Counted from the stretch's first letter, positions 16,550 to 24,845 are shown. The stretch: DNA of 37,382 bases from an uncultured Phascolarctobacterium sp. (GCA_949288065.1 CASEIL010000025.1:1-37382), one strand, 5' to 3'. A program made the numbers and translations. The notes: generated from the letters alone by a model not told the origin.

Positions 16550-17371
16550 ATGGAACCGTTTTCTCGTAGATATAATTTAGTGCCTGAAAAAGAAATACAG
16601 ATTAATGATATTGACACAGCCTTGTTTAATAGATTATGGAATATATTTTATAAAAATGAGGCTAATGATGATTTATTTGAAATTGAAAGCAGTATAGGCG
16701 CGGTTGAATATCTTTTAGATTCTTTTGGATTAACTTATATCTATCCTAAAACCACTTCAGTAAAAGATGATAATATAATATTACTGAAAAATTTTTTATT
16801 AGATACTGAATGGTATTATATTTATGATTTTATCGAAAAGTATGTGCAATATTTTGATGATGCGTATAGTCGTAAAGATTTAGAAAAAAATATAAATCAA
16901 GTATTAATTGAAGAAAAATCTGGTTATCGTATGGTAAAAGGGTTTATAACGCCAATAACAAATGAAGTTGAATTAAAATCTTTGAAAAAATCAATGTCTA
17001 CAAAATATGATTCGGTGAATACACATTTTAAAAAGGCGTTAGAACTATATTCTAAACGAAAAAATCCTGATTATGAAAATTCTATCAAAGAATCCATAAG
17101 TGCTATTGAAGCATTATGCTGTATTATTACTGAAACTAAAGGCGGACAAGCTACTTTAGGTAAAGCATTGAAAAAATTAAAAGATAAAGGCATTTATATT
17201 CATCATGCTATGGAAAATGCTTTTGTGGCGTTATATGGTTATACGTCTGATGAAAATGGTATCAGGCATGGTGCGATTGATACAAGTAATGTAGAACAAG
17301 AAGATGCTAAATTTATGTTGGTATCATGTTCGGCATTTGCAAATTATTTAATTGAGAAATTAGCAAAATGA
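16550..17371 (+). CDS. HEPN/AbiJ-like protein embedded in the type I R-M operon
   Basis: The 273-residue protein begins one base after hsdS, with GGAGG just upstream, and ends 21 nt before hsdR. The C-terminal half resembles the HEPN-type domain of AbiJ-like abortive-infection proteins: DYENSIKESISAIEALCCIITETKGGQATLGKALKKL, then LYGYTSDENGIRHGAIDTS and DAKFMLVSCSAFANYLIEKL. The RNase-type motif would be expected near Arg239-His240, but a canonical R-x4-6-H is not evident, so catalysis is uncertain. The N-terminal 130 residues are unassigned. The gene is strikingly AT-rich compared with its surroundings and has no signal peptide. An RNase or a structural regulator of the R-M complex are both possible. 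Confidence 0.72.
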   Translation: MEPFSRRYNLVPEKEIQINDIDTALFNRLWNIFYKNEANDDLFEIESSIGAVEYLLDSFGLTYIYPKTTSVKDDNIILLKNFLLDTEWYYIYDFIEKYVQYFDDAYSRKDLEKNINQVLIEEKSGYRMVKGFITPITNEVELKSLKKSMSTKYDSVNTHFKKALELYSKRKNPDYENSIKESISAIEALCCIITETKGGQATLGKALKKLKDKGIYIHHAMENAFVALYGYTSDENGIRHGAIDTSNVEQEDAKFMLVSCSAFANYLIEKLAK

Positions 17372-17392
17372 TTTTGCAAAGTAGGTGAGTTT

Positions 17393-20300
17393 ATGAGCTA
17401 TGATTATTCAGAAAATATTCTTGTGCAGGAAAGTACAGGTAATTTGCTGCGAGATGAATTGGGGTGGGATGTGCAGTTTGCCTATAATAAAGAAGTGTTA
17501 GGCCTCACCGGCACTTTTGGCAGAACAAGCTACAAAGAAATATTGCTGAAACGTTATTTTTGTGCTGCGCTTAGAAAGCTTAACCCGTGGATTACCGATG
17601 AGCAGATTGCCGAAGCACAAAGAATAATGGAAAACAGACTCTCTACCTCATCACTTTTGCAAATAAACGAAGAAAAATATCGCCTTATCCGCGATGGCAT
17701 TAAGGTTACAGTTAAAAAGCCAAATGGCGAAACCGAAAAACAAGTAGCTGCCGTAATTGATTTTAAAAATGCGGAAAACAACTATTTTTTAGCTGTTAAG
17801 GAACTGAAAATACACGGAGATTTATACCGCCGCCGCACTGATATAGTAGGTTTTGTTAACGGCATACCGCTTTTGTTTGTGGAGCTTAAAAAGACAACGG
17901 TTGATGTGCGCAACGCTTATGATGATAATTACACCGATTATCTGGACACGATTCCGCATTTGTTTTATTACAATGCCTTTTTAGTTATTTCTAACGGTGT
18001 GGAAGCCAAAGTTGGCACGCTGGGCAGCAAGTATGAGTTTTTTCACGAATGGAAACGACTTGCGGAACAGGAGCAGGGCAGTGTAGCCTTGGAAACACTG
18101 CTGCGCGGTATTTGTAAAAAAGAAAACTTTTTGGATTTACTGGAAAACTTTATTTTGTATGATAAAACAGGCGGCAGCACGGCAAAGATTTTAGCTCGTA
18201 ATCATCAGTACCTTGGCGTAAACGAGGCTATGAAGGCTTATGAGCAGCGCAAATTGAACAATGGCAAGCTGGGCGTGTTCTGGCATACGCAGGGTAGCGG
18301 CAAAAGTTATTCTATGGTGTTTTTGGCACAGAAAATCCGCCGCAAATTTGCAGGTTCGCCTACCTTTGTAGTTTTAACCGACCGCGATGAGCTTAATAAG
18401 CAGATAAGCGATACTTTTGAAAATTGCGGTTTGCTTGGCGATGCCAAAACGTCACAGTTTATTGCTACCAGCGGCGATGACCTGATACAGAAGCTTAAAG
18501 GCAACCCCAGTTTTATTTTTACACTGATACAAAAATTTAACAGACCTGATTCTGAACCTATTTATCCTGATCATGATATTATCATTATGTCGGACGAGGC
18601 TCACCGCAGCCAGTATGGCATTTTTGCCAATAATATGATGAAATTGCTGCCGACTGCTGCGCGTATTGGCTTTACCGGCACACCGTTGTTATCGGATGAT
18701 AATATTACAGAGCGCACTTTTGGCGGTTATATTTCGGTATATGATTTCCGACGTGCTGTTGAAGACGGCGCAACGGTGCCGCTGTATTATGAAAACAGGG
18801 GCGAAAAAATCCTTGACCTGCATAACCCTGAAATAACCGATAAAATTTTAGACGCTATTGAAAATGCCGATATTGATGAAGCACAGCAGGAAAAACTGGA
18901 AGCTGAATTTGGCAAGGAAATACATTTATTTACGGCAGAACCGCGCCTGCGCTCCATTGCACGCGATTTTGCCGGGCATTATTCCGATTTGTGGACGAGC
19001 GGCAAGGCAATGTTTGTGTGCCTGAATAAAGTTACCTGCGTGCGTATGTATAACTATGTGCAGGAGTATTGGCAGGAAGAAATAAAAAAACTGAAAGATA
19101 AAATAAAACATACTAAGCATCAGCAGGAAGCGCAGGAGCTTAACCGCAAATTGCAGTGGATGCAGGAAACGGAAATGGCTGTTGTTATCTCGCAGGAGCA
19201 AAACGAGATACAAACTTTTAAAAAGTGGGGGCTGGATATTAGGTATCACCGCCGCAAAATGGAAAAGCGCGAACTGGACAAAGATTTTAAGGATGCTAAA
19301 CATCCGCTTAGAGTGGTGTTTGTTTGTGCTATGTGGCTTACAGGGTTTGATGTTAAATGCTTATCGTGCTTATATTTGGATAAACCTTTAAAAGCGCATA
19401 CGCTTATGCAGGCTATTGCTCGGGCAAACCGTGTGGCGGAAGGAAAAAGCAATGGGCTGATTGTTGATTACATAGGCATTGTAAAAGCTCTGCGCAAAGC
19501 TTTGGCTGATTATACTGCTAATGTTGGCACAGGGGCAGACCCGACTGTTGATAAGAGTGAATTGATAGCACGCATTTTAGCAACTATTGCCAAAGCTAAG
19601 GTTTTTTTAGCATTACAAGGCTTCGAACTGCAAATATTGATAGAAGCATACGACTTTTTAAAAGTTGCATATTTACAGCAGGCGGCTAATGCTGTTTGCA
19701 CTACTGTTGAAAATAGAAAAACATTTGCAACCTATGCAGCAGAGCTTAACCGTTTAATGAAGTATGCCGACCGTGATGATATTGCTGAAAATGAGCGTAA
19801 AGAATATGAAGCGATTGCGGCGATTTATGCTGAACTTAAGAAAAAACGCAGGCATGTTGATACTACCGGTTTAATGGTAGAGATTAACCATATTATCGGC
19901 AGTTATGTTAAAATGGACGAAAGCGGCGGCGTTGTGCGCGAAGGCACACGATTTGATATTAGCGCCATTGATTTTGATTTACTGCGCCGCGAATTTGCAA
20001 AAGCTAAAAATAAAAATTTGCTAATGAGTGATTTAGAAGAAATAATCAGGCAAAAGCTGGACAGGTTACTGCTTGCAAACCCTGAGCGTATTAATTATTA
20101 TGAACGTTATCAGAATATTATTGAAGATTATAATAAAGAACAGGACAGGGCGACTATTGAAAAAACTTTTATGGATTTAATGGTTTTGGCTAATAAGCTT
20201 GATAAAGAAGAAAAGCGTTATGTGCGCGAAGGTTTTGCCAGCGACGAAGAACTTTCGTTTTATGATATGTTGTTCCGTGATGATTTAAGTAAAAATGATA

Positions 20301-20518
20301 TTAAAAAATTGAAAGAGGTGGCTGCCGGATTATTGCATAAAATTAAAGCAAAAATTGCTGAATATGACCACTGGACAGATAAGCAGGAAACCAAAGCTGC
20401 TGTTGATATTTTAATCCGCGATACGCTTTGGAATGAGTTGCCAGCTTGTTACGATGATATTGACGTATACCGCAAGCGTATTTACGAATATGTTTATACA
20501 AGGTATAAAGTAGCATAA
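17393..20518 (+). CDS. hsdR: Type I restriction endonuclease motor subunit HsdR
   Basis: HsdR translocates DNA with ATP and cuts far from the recognition site. The 1041-residue product has the N-terminal nuclease domain with Asp150, Glu164 and Lys166 (TDIVGFVNGIPLLFVELKK), the D-ExK pattern. The helicase core follows, with Walker A (QGSGKS, Gln300-Ser305), DEAH (Asp401-His404), FTGTP and, further on, the second RecA domain (MWLTGFDVKCLSCLYLDKPL, QAIARANR). The C-terminal helical region is complete. The ATG at 17393 follows GTAGGTGAG. The full active-site set and intact frame suggest a working enzyme. Confidence 0.95.
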   Translation: MSYDYSENILVQESTGNLLRDELGWDVQFAYNKEVLGLTGTFGRTSYKEILLKRYFCAALRKLNPWITDEQIAEAQRIMENRLSTSSLLQINEEKYRLIRDGIKVTVKKPNGETEKQVAAVIDFKNAENNYFLAVKELKIHGDLYRRRTDIVGFVNGIPLLFVELKKTTVDVRNAYDDNYTDYLDTIPHLFYYNAFLVISNGVEAKVGTLGSKYEFFHEWKRLAEQEQGSVALETLLRGICKKENFLDLLENFILYDKTGGSTAKILARNHQYLGVNEAMKAYEQRKLNNGKLGVFWHTQGSGKSYSMVFLAQKIRRKFAGSPTFVVLTDRDELNKQISDTFENCGLLGDAKTSQFIATSGDDLIQKLKGNPSFIFTLIQKFNRPDSEPIYPDHDIIIMSDEAHRSQYGIFANNMMKLLPTAARIGFTGTPLLSDDNITERTFGGYISVYDFRRAVEDGATVPLYYENRGEKILDLHNPEITDKILDAIENADIDEAQQEKLEAEFGKEIHLFTAEPRLRSIARDFAGHYSDLWTSGKAMFVCLNKVTCVRMYNYVQEYWQEEIKKLKDKIKHTKHQQEAQELNRKLQWMQETEMAVVISQEQNEIQTFKKWGLDIRYHRRKMEKRELDKDFKDAKHPLRVVFVCAMWLTGFDVKCLSCLYLDKPLKAHTLMQAIARANRVAEGKSNGLIVDYIGIVKALRKALADYTANVGTGADPTVDKSELIARILATIAKAKVFLALQGFELQILIEAYDFLKVAYLQQAANAVCTTVENRKTFATYAAELNRLMKYADRDDIAENERKEYEAIAAIYAELKKKRRHVDTTGLMVEINHIIGSYVKMDESGGVVREGTRFDISAIDFDLLRREFAKAKNKNLLMSDLEEIIRQKLDRLLLANPERINYYERYQNIIEDYNKEQDRATIEKTFMDLMVLANKLDKEEKRYVREGFASDEELSFYDMLFRDDLSKNDIKKLKEVAAGLLHKIKAKIAEYDHWTDKQETKAAVDILIRDTLWNELPACYDDIDVYRKRIYEYVYTRYKVA

Positions 20519-20522
20519 CAAA

Positions 20523-20563
20523 AAGCCAATCTCTGCGTTAGCAAAGATTGGCTTAACTTTTTA
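20523..20563 (+). terminator. Terminator between hsdR and the convergent tRNA gene
   Basis: A 10-bp stem, AAGCCAATCT (20523-20532) and AGATTGGCTT (20545-20554), is followed by a T-rich tail ending at 20562. A-rich sequence on its left means it could also stop the tRNA transcript coming from the other strand. Confidence 0.8.
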
Positions 20564-20564
20564 T

Positions 20565-20639
20565 TGGTACGCCTGAGTGGAATCGAACCACCGCACGCGG
20601 CTCCGGAGGCCGCTGCTCTATCCACTGAGCTACAGGCGC
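20565..20639 (-). tRNA. tRNA-Arg (anticodon CCG)
   Basis: The minus strand folds into a full cloverleaf: acceptor GCGCCTG pairs with CAGGCGT (one G-U), D arm GCTC/GAGC, anticodon stem GCGGC/GCCGC with loop CTCCGGA, and T arm with TTCGATT. The anticodon is CCG, reading CGG arginine codons. The 3' ACCA is encoded (20565-20568). It is the only clear minus-strand gene in the window and converges on hsdR. Confidence 0.96.
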
Positions 20640-20654
20640 ATTGGTAACATTTGC

Positions 20655-20683
20655 ATTATACCACAACCGGGCAATTTATACAA
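20655..20683 (-). promoter_or_regulatory. Promoter of tRNA-Arg
   Basis: On the minus strand, TTGTAT (20683-20678) and TATAAT (20660-20655) are 17 nt apart, placing the start about 8 nt before the mature 5' end. Confidence 0.75.
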
Positions 20684-20714
20684 TCTTATGGCGGCGCTGT
20701 TTGCACCTTTTATT

Positions 20715-20742
20715 TTGCAGACGCCGCTTTTTATGTTACAAT
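20715..20742 (+). promoter_or_regulatory. Promoter of the AI-2E family gene
   Basis: TTGCAG (20715-20720) and TACAAT (20737-20742) are 16 nt apart, and an upstream TG makes an extended -10. The start codon lies 29 nt downstream. Confidence 0.55.
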
Positions 20743-20770
20743 TAGCTTAATACATTTATTGGAGATGGCT

Positions 20771-21892
20771 ATGCAAAAAACATTCTGGCGCGAGGTGTGC
20801 GCCGCTGTAATTTTAATATGGGCGCTGTGGAACTACGAGCTTTCGCTGGGGCTTTTGGGCGGAGCGCTGAACATTTTAATGCCGTTTATAGTTGGCGGCG
20901 CCGTGGCCTTTGTGGTTAACGTGCTGATGGAAAAGCTGGAAGCCTTATGGCAGCGCTTTTTGCCTGCACGCTGCGGCTTTTTAAAACGCCCGGTGTGCTT
21001 AACGCTCAGCTTTACGCTGATTGCCGGCGTAGTGGCATTGTTGTTTATTTCGGTTGTGCCGGAGCTGCACGCCAGCATTAAGGTTTTGGCGGCGAAGGTA
21101 CCGGCGGCGCTATCACGCTTTAACGTGTATCTGCACGACAGGATTGCCGTGTGGGATTTATCCGACAGCGATATTGCTTACATTCAGCAGCAGTGGCGCG
21201 AGGCAACGGCTGCCGTTGCCGCTTTTTGGGAGAGTAACAAGGGCACGCTGCTTTCGCGCACCTGGAGCGTTACCACATCAGTTGCAAGTGCCGTTACCAA
21301 CTTTGTTATCGGCGTGGTGGTAGCAATTTATGTGCTGCTTGATAAGGAACGCCTTGCGCGCAACTGCCGCCGTGTGGTTTATGCTTTTTGCAGCAGGGAG
21401 CGCGCGGAATATCTGCTTAACGCAGCGGCGCTTGCCAAAAAGGTTTTTGCCGGTTTTGTGGGCGGGCAGCTTTTGGAGGCCTTTTTGCTGGGGCTGATGT
21501 GCTTTGCCGGTATGCTGGTTTTGGGCATGCCGTATGCGCTGGTAATTTCATCCTTAGTGGCGTTTCTGGCATTAGTGCCGATAATTGGCACCATGCTGAG
21601 CGCCGCGATGGGCTGCGTGTTTATTTTAATTTCGCAGCCGGAAAAAATTTGGATGTTTATTATATTCTTCATCGTTTTGCAGCGTATTGAGGGCGATATT
21701 TTGTACCCGAAAATTGTGGGCAAATCGGTGGGGCTTTCTGGCTTGTGGGTGCTGGCGGCGGTAACGGTCGGCGGTGGGCTGTTTGGCATTTTGGGTATGA
21801 TTATCAGCGTGCCGCTGTGTTCAGTTTGCTATGTGCTGTTTGCCGATGCCGTTAAACACAGGCTGCAAAATAAAAATTTAAACGATGTATAA
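20771..21892 (+). CDS. AI-2E family transporter
   Basis: The 373-residue membrane protein has the PF01594 layout: two N-terminal helices (AAVILIWALWNYEL, LNILMPFIVGGAVAFVVN), a third hydrophobic segment, a long polar region of about 110 residues, then a hydrophobic C-terminal half. That half holds the family signature ALVPIIGTMLSA and ends with YPKIVGKSVGLSGLWVLAAVTVGGGLFGILGMIISVP. Characterised members export autoinducer-2 or act as sodium/proton antiporters; the substrate cannot be told here. I used the ATG at 20771, 6 nt after GGAG; the open frame extends further upstream only by chance. Confidence 0.88.
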   Translation: MQKTFWREVCAAVILIWALWNYELSLGLLGGALNILMPFIVGGAVAFVVNVLMEKLEALWQRFLPARCGFLKRPVCLTLSFTLIAGVVALLFISVVPELHASIKVLAAKVPAALSRFNVYLHDRIAVWDLSDSDIAYIQQQWREATAAVAAFWESNKGTLLSRTWSVTTSVASAVTNFVIGVVVAIYVLLDKERLARNCRRVVYAFCSRERAEYLLNAAALAKKVFAGFVGGQLLEAFLLGLMCFAGMLVLGMPYALVISSLVAFLALVPIIGTMLSAAMGCVFILISQPEKIWMFIIFFIVLQRIEGDILYPKIVGKSVGLSGLWVLAAVTVGGGLFGILGMIISVPLCSVCYVLFADAVKHRLQNKNLNDV

Positions 21893-21905
21893 TGGAGGAA
21901 TATAA

Positions 21906-22259
21906 ATGAAAAAAATTGCTGTTTTGCGCTGCCTTAAGGTAAGCGCCAGCTGCACGGGCAGCGGCTGCCTGCGTGCTATGAACGAGCACACCGGTGCGTT
22001 TGAGCGCTATGGCGAGGAACCCTTGCAGGCAGTGGCGTTTTTTACCTGCAACGGCTGCGGTGAAAACAAGCTTGCCAATCAGGAAGGCATTAATAAAAAG
22101 ATTGAGCGCATTAAAAAAATTAATCCGGACGCGCTGCATTTAAGCAACTGCACCATGCCGAAGGATGAAAACGGCAACCGCGTTATGTGCCCGGTAATCG
22201 CCAAGCTGGAGGCGGAAATTACCGCCGCCGGTATCGAAGTGGTGCGAGGCACGCATTAA
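21906..22259 (+). CDS. CGGC-domain putative metal-binding protein
   Basis: The 117-residue protein matches the CGGC domain family, small cysteine-rich proteins of anaerobes with unknown function and presumed metal binding. Seven cysteines are visible: Cys9, Cys16, Cys21 (VSASCTGSGCLRAM), the pair Cys48/Cys51 (FFTCNGCGENK), and two more in LSNCTMP and VMCPVIAKL. The name-giving CGGC is CNGC here. The ATG at 21906 follows ATGGAGG, 13 nt after the AI-2E gene, so they probably form one unit. A short GC hairpin after its stop (22261-22273) lacks a good T-run. Confidence 0.85.
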   Translation: MKKIAVLRCLKVSASCTGSGCLRAMNEHTGAFERYGEEPLQAVAFFTCNGCGENKLANQEGINKKIERIKKINPDALHLSNCTMPKDENGNRVMCPVIAKLEAEITAAGIEVVRGTH

Positions 22260-22293
22260 TCCGCCCCAAGGCGGCTTTAGAAAGAGGGTGCTG

Positions 22294-23700
22294 GTGACGG
22301 CAAAGATAATTATTTCGGCGGTGAACCCGGACGAAACCCGCATGGGCATTGTGGAAAACGGCCGTTTAATGGAATATGTTGTGGAGCGCAACAGCGGCGC
22401 ACAGCTGGTCGGCAGCATTTTTGCGGGGCGTGTGTGCAACGTGGTGCGCGGCATACAGGCGGCTTTTATTGATATTGGGCTTGAAAAAAACGCCTTTTTG
22501 TATATGGGCCAAAAAACGGCGCTGACAGAAGGGCAGCGCGTGCTGGTGCAGATAACGAAGGACGCGCGCGGCACTAAGGGCCCCACGGCGACGCTGGATT
22601 TAACCCTGCCGGGGCGCTATGCTGTTTTGCTGCCGGGGGCAGATTATGTGGGCATCTCCCGCAAGATTACGGACAGCGCCGAACGTAGTCGCCTGCGCAA
22701 AATTGCAGTGGGCGTTGTTGGCGGCGCGGCGGGCGTGGTAATACGCACCAACGCCTGCGGTATTGACGAAAAGGCGTTGCAGAAGGATTTGCAGCAGCTT
22801 TTGGCGGACTGGCAGATTACCAGTGCCCGCGCCAAACTTGCCAAATCGCCGCAGGTGCTGCACCGCGAGCTGGATATATCCGTGCGCATTGTGCGCGATT
22901 ATATTAACAGCGATGTGGACGAGGTAATTGTGGACGACGCCGCTGTTTACAAGCGTCTGTCAGAGCTGTTGGACGGGCTGGGCTGCCGCCTGCTGCTGCA
23001 CGATAAGCAGACGGATATTTTTACCTATTACCGTTTAAGCGACGATATTGCCTCTATCAGCGACCGGCGCGTGGATTTGCCGAGCGGCGGCTACCTTATT
23101 ATTGATTACACCGAGGCGATGACGGTTATCGACGTGAACAGCGGGCATTTTAGCGGGCGCGAGTGCCTGGCCGAAACCGTGATGCAGACGAACCGTGAGG
23201 CGGCGGCGGAAATTGCCCGCCAGCTGCGCCTGCGCGATATTGGCGGCATTATAGTGGTAGATTTTATTGACATGGACAGGGCGGAATACCGCGAGGAGAT
23301 TATGGCGCGGCTGGAAGAAGCTTTAAAAAGCGATAAAATGAAGCCCTGCGTGCAGGATATGACGGTGCTGAATTTGGTTGAGATTACGCGCAAAAAAGCG
23401 CGGCAGAACCTTTCGGCAGTGCTGTATGCGCCGTGCCCGGTGTGCCAGGGCAGCGGCAGGGTGCAGTCGCAAGAAACGGTGGGCTTAGAGATTAAGCGCC
23501 GCCTGCGCACGCTGCTTGCCAAACCCTGTGCGCCGCGCAGCATATTGATAATGGTGAGCCCGTGGCTGGCAGAATGGCTGGGCAGCAGGTTGATAAAGCA
23601 GTGGGAAAAAGAGCTGAACTGCACGCTTGCCGTAACGGCGGAGCCGCGACTACAATTAGAAACTTTTTCACTTTTAGATAACACCGGTGTTGACAAATAG
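22294..23700 (+). CDS. rng: Ribonuclease G/E family
   Basis: RNase G/E cleaves single-stranded RNA in rRNA maturation and mRNA decay. The 468-residue product has an S1 domain at the N terminus (VGSIFAGRVCNVVRGIQAAFIDIGLEKNAFLY), then the catalytic part with VIDVNSG and VVDFIDMD supplying the metal-binding Asp residues. The zinc-link CPVC (in YAPCPVCQGSGRV), which supports oligomer formation, follows. The length fits RNase G, without the long RNase E tail. I used the GTG at 22294, 6 nt after AGAGGG; the GTG at 22288 lies within the ribosome site. The promoter for rplU overlaps its last codons. Confidence 0.92.
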   Translation: MTAKIIISAVNPDETRMGIVENGRLMEYVVERNSGAQLVGSIFAGRVCNVVRGIQAAFIDIGLEKNAFLYMGQKTALTEGQRVLVQITKDARGTKGPTATLDLTLPGRYAVLLPGADYVGISRKITDSAERSRLRKIAVGVVGGAAGVVIRTNACGIDEKALQKDLQQLLADWQITSARAKLAKSPQVLHRELDISVRIVRDYINSDVDEVIVDDAAVYKRLSELLDGLGCRLLLHDKQTDIFTYYRLSDDIASISDRRVDLPSGGYLIIDYTEAMTVIDVNSGHFSGRECLAETVMQTNREAAAEIARQLRLRDIGGIIVVDFIDMDRAEYREEIMARLEEALKSDKMKPCVQDMTVLNLVEITRKKARQNLSAVLYAPCPVCQGSGRVQSQETVGLEIKRRLRTLLAKPCAPRSILIMVSPWLAEWLGSRLIKQWEKELNCTLAVTAEPRLQLETFSLLDNTGVDK

Positions 23701-23718
23701 CGCCGGTTGTGGTAAATT
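23690..23718 (+). promoter_or_regulatory. Promoter of the rplU operon
   Basis: A consensus TTGACA (23690-23695) and TAAATT (23713-23718) are spaced by 17 nt. The -35 lies inside the last codons of rng, giving a start near 23725. Confidence 0.8.
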
Positions 23719-23724
23719 ATTCCA

Positions 23725-23826
23725 GTATAGACTGATTGAGTCTGTCCCCAACCGCACAGAGAGGTTCCGTAAACTCGTAAAGAGTACCGTATTTGGCGAG
23801 TATATTACAAGGGAGGTGCAAATAGA
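23725..23826 (+). promoter_or_regulatory. L21 ribosomal-protein leader RNA
   Basis: The roughly 100-nt leader sits where the Rfam L21 leader is found in Bacillota. It starts with a perfect hairpin AGACT-GATTG-AGTCT (23728-23742). Further on are mutually exclusive pairings around ACTCG, GAGT and CGAGT (about 23772-23803), just before AAGGGAGG. Such leaders let the operon product repress its own synthesis. Assignment is by position and shape, not by a covariance search. Confidence 0.65.
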
Positions 23827-24118
23827 ATGTACGCAGTTATTAAAACCGGCGGTAAACAGTACCGTGTTGCTGAAGGCGATGTATTAACCGTTGAAAAACT
23901 GAATGCAGAAGCCGGCAGCGAAGTTGTATTCGACGAAGTTCTTACCGTAGTTAACGACGCTGATGTTAAAATCGGCCAGCCTGTAGTTGAAGGCGCAAAA
24001 GTTACTGCTAAAGTTGTTGAGCAGGGCAAAGGCGAAAAAATCCTCGTTTTCAAATACAAAGCTAAATCCAACTACCGTAAACGCCAGGGCCACCGTCAGC
24101 CGTTTACTAAAGTAGAAA
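23827..24118 (+). pseudogene. rplU: 50S ribosomal protein L21, 3' end lost in a fusion with prp
   Basis: L21 binds 23S rRNA in the large subunit. Codons 1-96 are normal, from [18 protein letters not shown] to [15 protein letters not shown]. The family should then close with about five more residues (IEKI-type end). Instead the DNA passes at about 24115-24119 into the middle of prp, and the continuing frame reads RRIRPGLQ to a stop at 24201, giving a chimeric 124-residue product. The last residues of L21, the intergenic gap and the start of prp are missing. The break resembles those in infA and rpsK. Confidence 0.85.
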
Positions 24119-24361
24119 GGCGAATACGACCTGGTCTGCAATTCGGTTTCCGTACTGACCCAGGCTCCGCTCATTGGTTTGGAGCGTTACCTAAAACTTA
24201 AGCCGCAGTACACAGTTGATGAGGAAAGCGGCATCTTTACATTAAAACTTAACGAAGCGGACAGCCGCACGCAGGCGATACTGGAAACCATGTATCTTGC
24301 CTTGCAAAGCGTAGAACGACAGTTTCCGCAGTACGTTAAGGTAAAAGTCATCAGGAGGTGA
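24116..24361 (+). pseudogene. prp: Ribosomal-processing cysteine protease Prp, N terminus missing
   Basis: Prp (YsxB) removes an N-terminal extension from L27. From 24116 the frame reads [26 protein letters not shown] and continues to VKVKVIRR and TGA at 24361. This is the C-terminal three quarters of the protease, including the catalytic Cys in DLVC. The first 25-30 residues, including the catalytic His of the GHAG-type motif, are absent, and there is no start codon or ribosome site in frame; the ATG-like codons downstream are internal. The gene keeps its classic place between rplU and rpmA. Confidence 0.87.
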
Positions 24362-24367
24362 ATACCG

Positions 24368-24658
24368 ATGTTTGAACTGATTCTTCAATTACATGCACAT
24401 AAAAAAGGTACCGGCAGCTCCCACAACGGACGTGACTCCAACTCTCAGCGCCTCGGCACCAAAGCGCATGAAAGCCAGCTCGTAACCGCAGGCAGCATCA
24501 TCGTGCGCCAGCGTGGTACCCGCTTCTATCCCGGCAACAATGTAGGCATGGGCAAGGACTACACCATCTATGCTAAAGTTGAAGGCCGCGTTAAATTTGA
24601 ACGCAAAGGCCGCGATAAACGCCAGATCAGCGTATATCCGGTTGAAGAAGCAATGTAA
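24368..24658 (+). CDS. rpmA: 50S ribosomal protein L27 with cleavable N-terminal extension
   Basis: L27 reaches the peptidyl-transferase centre with its N-terminal tail. The 96-residue product begins [18 protein letters not shown]. The first nine or ten residues match the extension found in Bacillota, which Prp cleaves before HKKG (the standard LQLFA is LQLHA here). The rest ([11 protein letters not shown] ... [24 protein letters not shown] ... [14 protein letters not shown]) is typical and complete. The ATG at 24368 follows CAGGAGGTG. A strong terminator follows, so obg, often next in related genomes, is not linked. Confidence 0.96.
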   Translation: MFELILQLHAHKKGTGSSHNGRDSNSQRLGTKAHESQLVTAGSIIVRQRGTRFYPGNNVGMGKDYTIYAKVEGRVKFERKGRDKRQISVYPVEEAM

Positions 24659-24668
24659 TTTGCGCGAT

Positions 24669-24701
24669 AACCCCATGGCAAACGCCATGGGGTTTATTTT
24701 T
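24669..24701 (+). terminator. Terminator after rpmA
   Basis: A perfect 11-bp stem, AACCCCATGGC (24669-24679) and GCCATGGGGTT (24684-24694), with loop AAAC and a T-rich tail. Confidence 0.92.
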
Positions 24702-24777
24702 ATGCCGTTATCAATAAAAATTTTCTGCTGAAAATGTAAATAATTTGTAATTTTTATTAATTAGCCACTGTTTTGCC

Positions 24778-24806
24778 TTGAACAAAAGGTTAAAAAATGT
24801 TATCAT
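24778..24806 (+). promoter_or_regulatory. Promoter of trxA-trxB
   Basis: TTGAAC (24778-24783) and TATCAT (24801-24806) are spaced by 17 nt in an AT-rich intergenic region, about 40 nt before the trxA start. Confidence 0.65.
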
Positions 24807-24845
24807 TAAACCATAACAAAGCATAAATTTTAAGGAGTGATATAC

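Noticed and set aside
22261..22280. Terminator between the CGGC gene and rng
   Set aside because: The CCGCC/GGCGG hairpin has only TTT after it and overlaps closely with the next ribosome site; read-through is likely.
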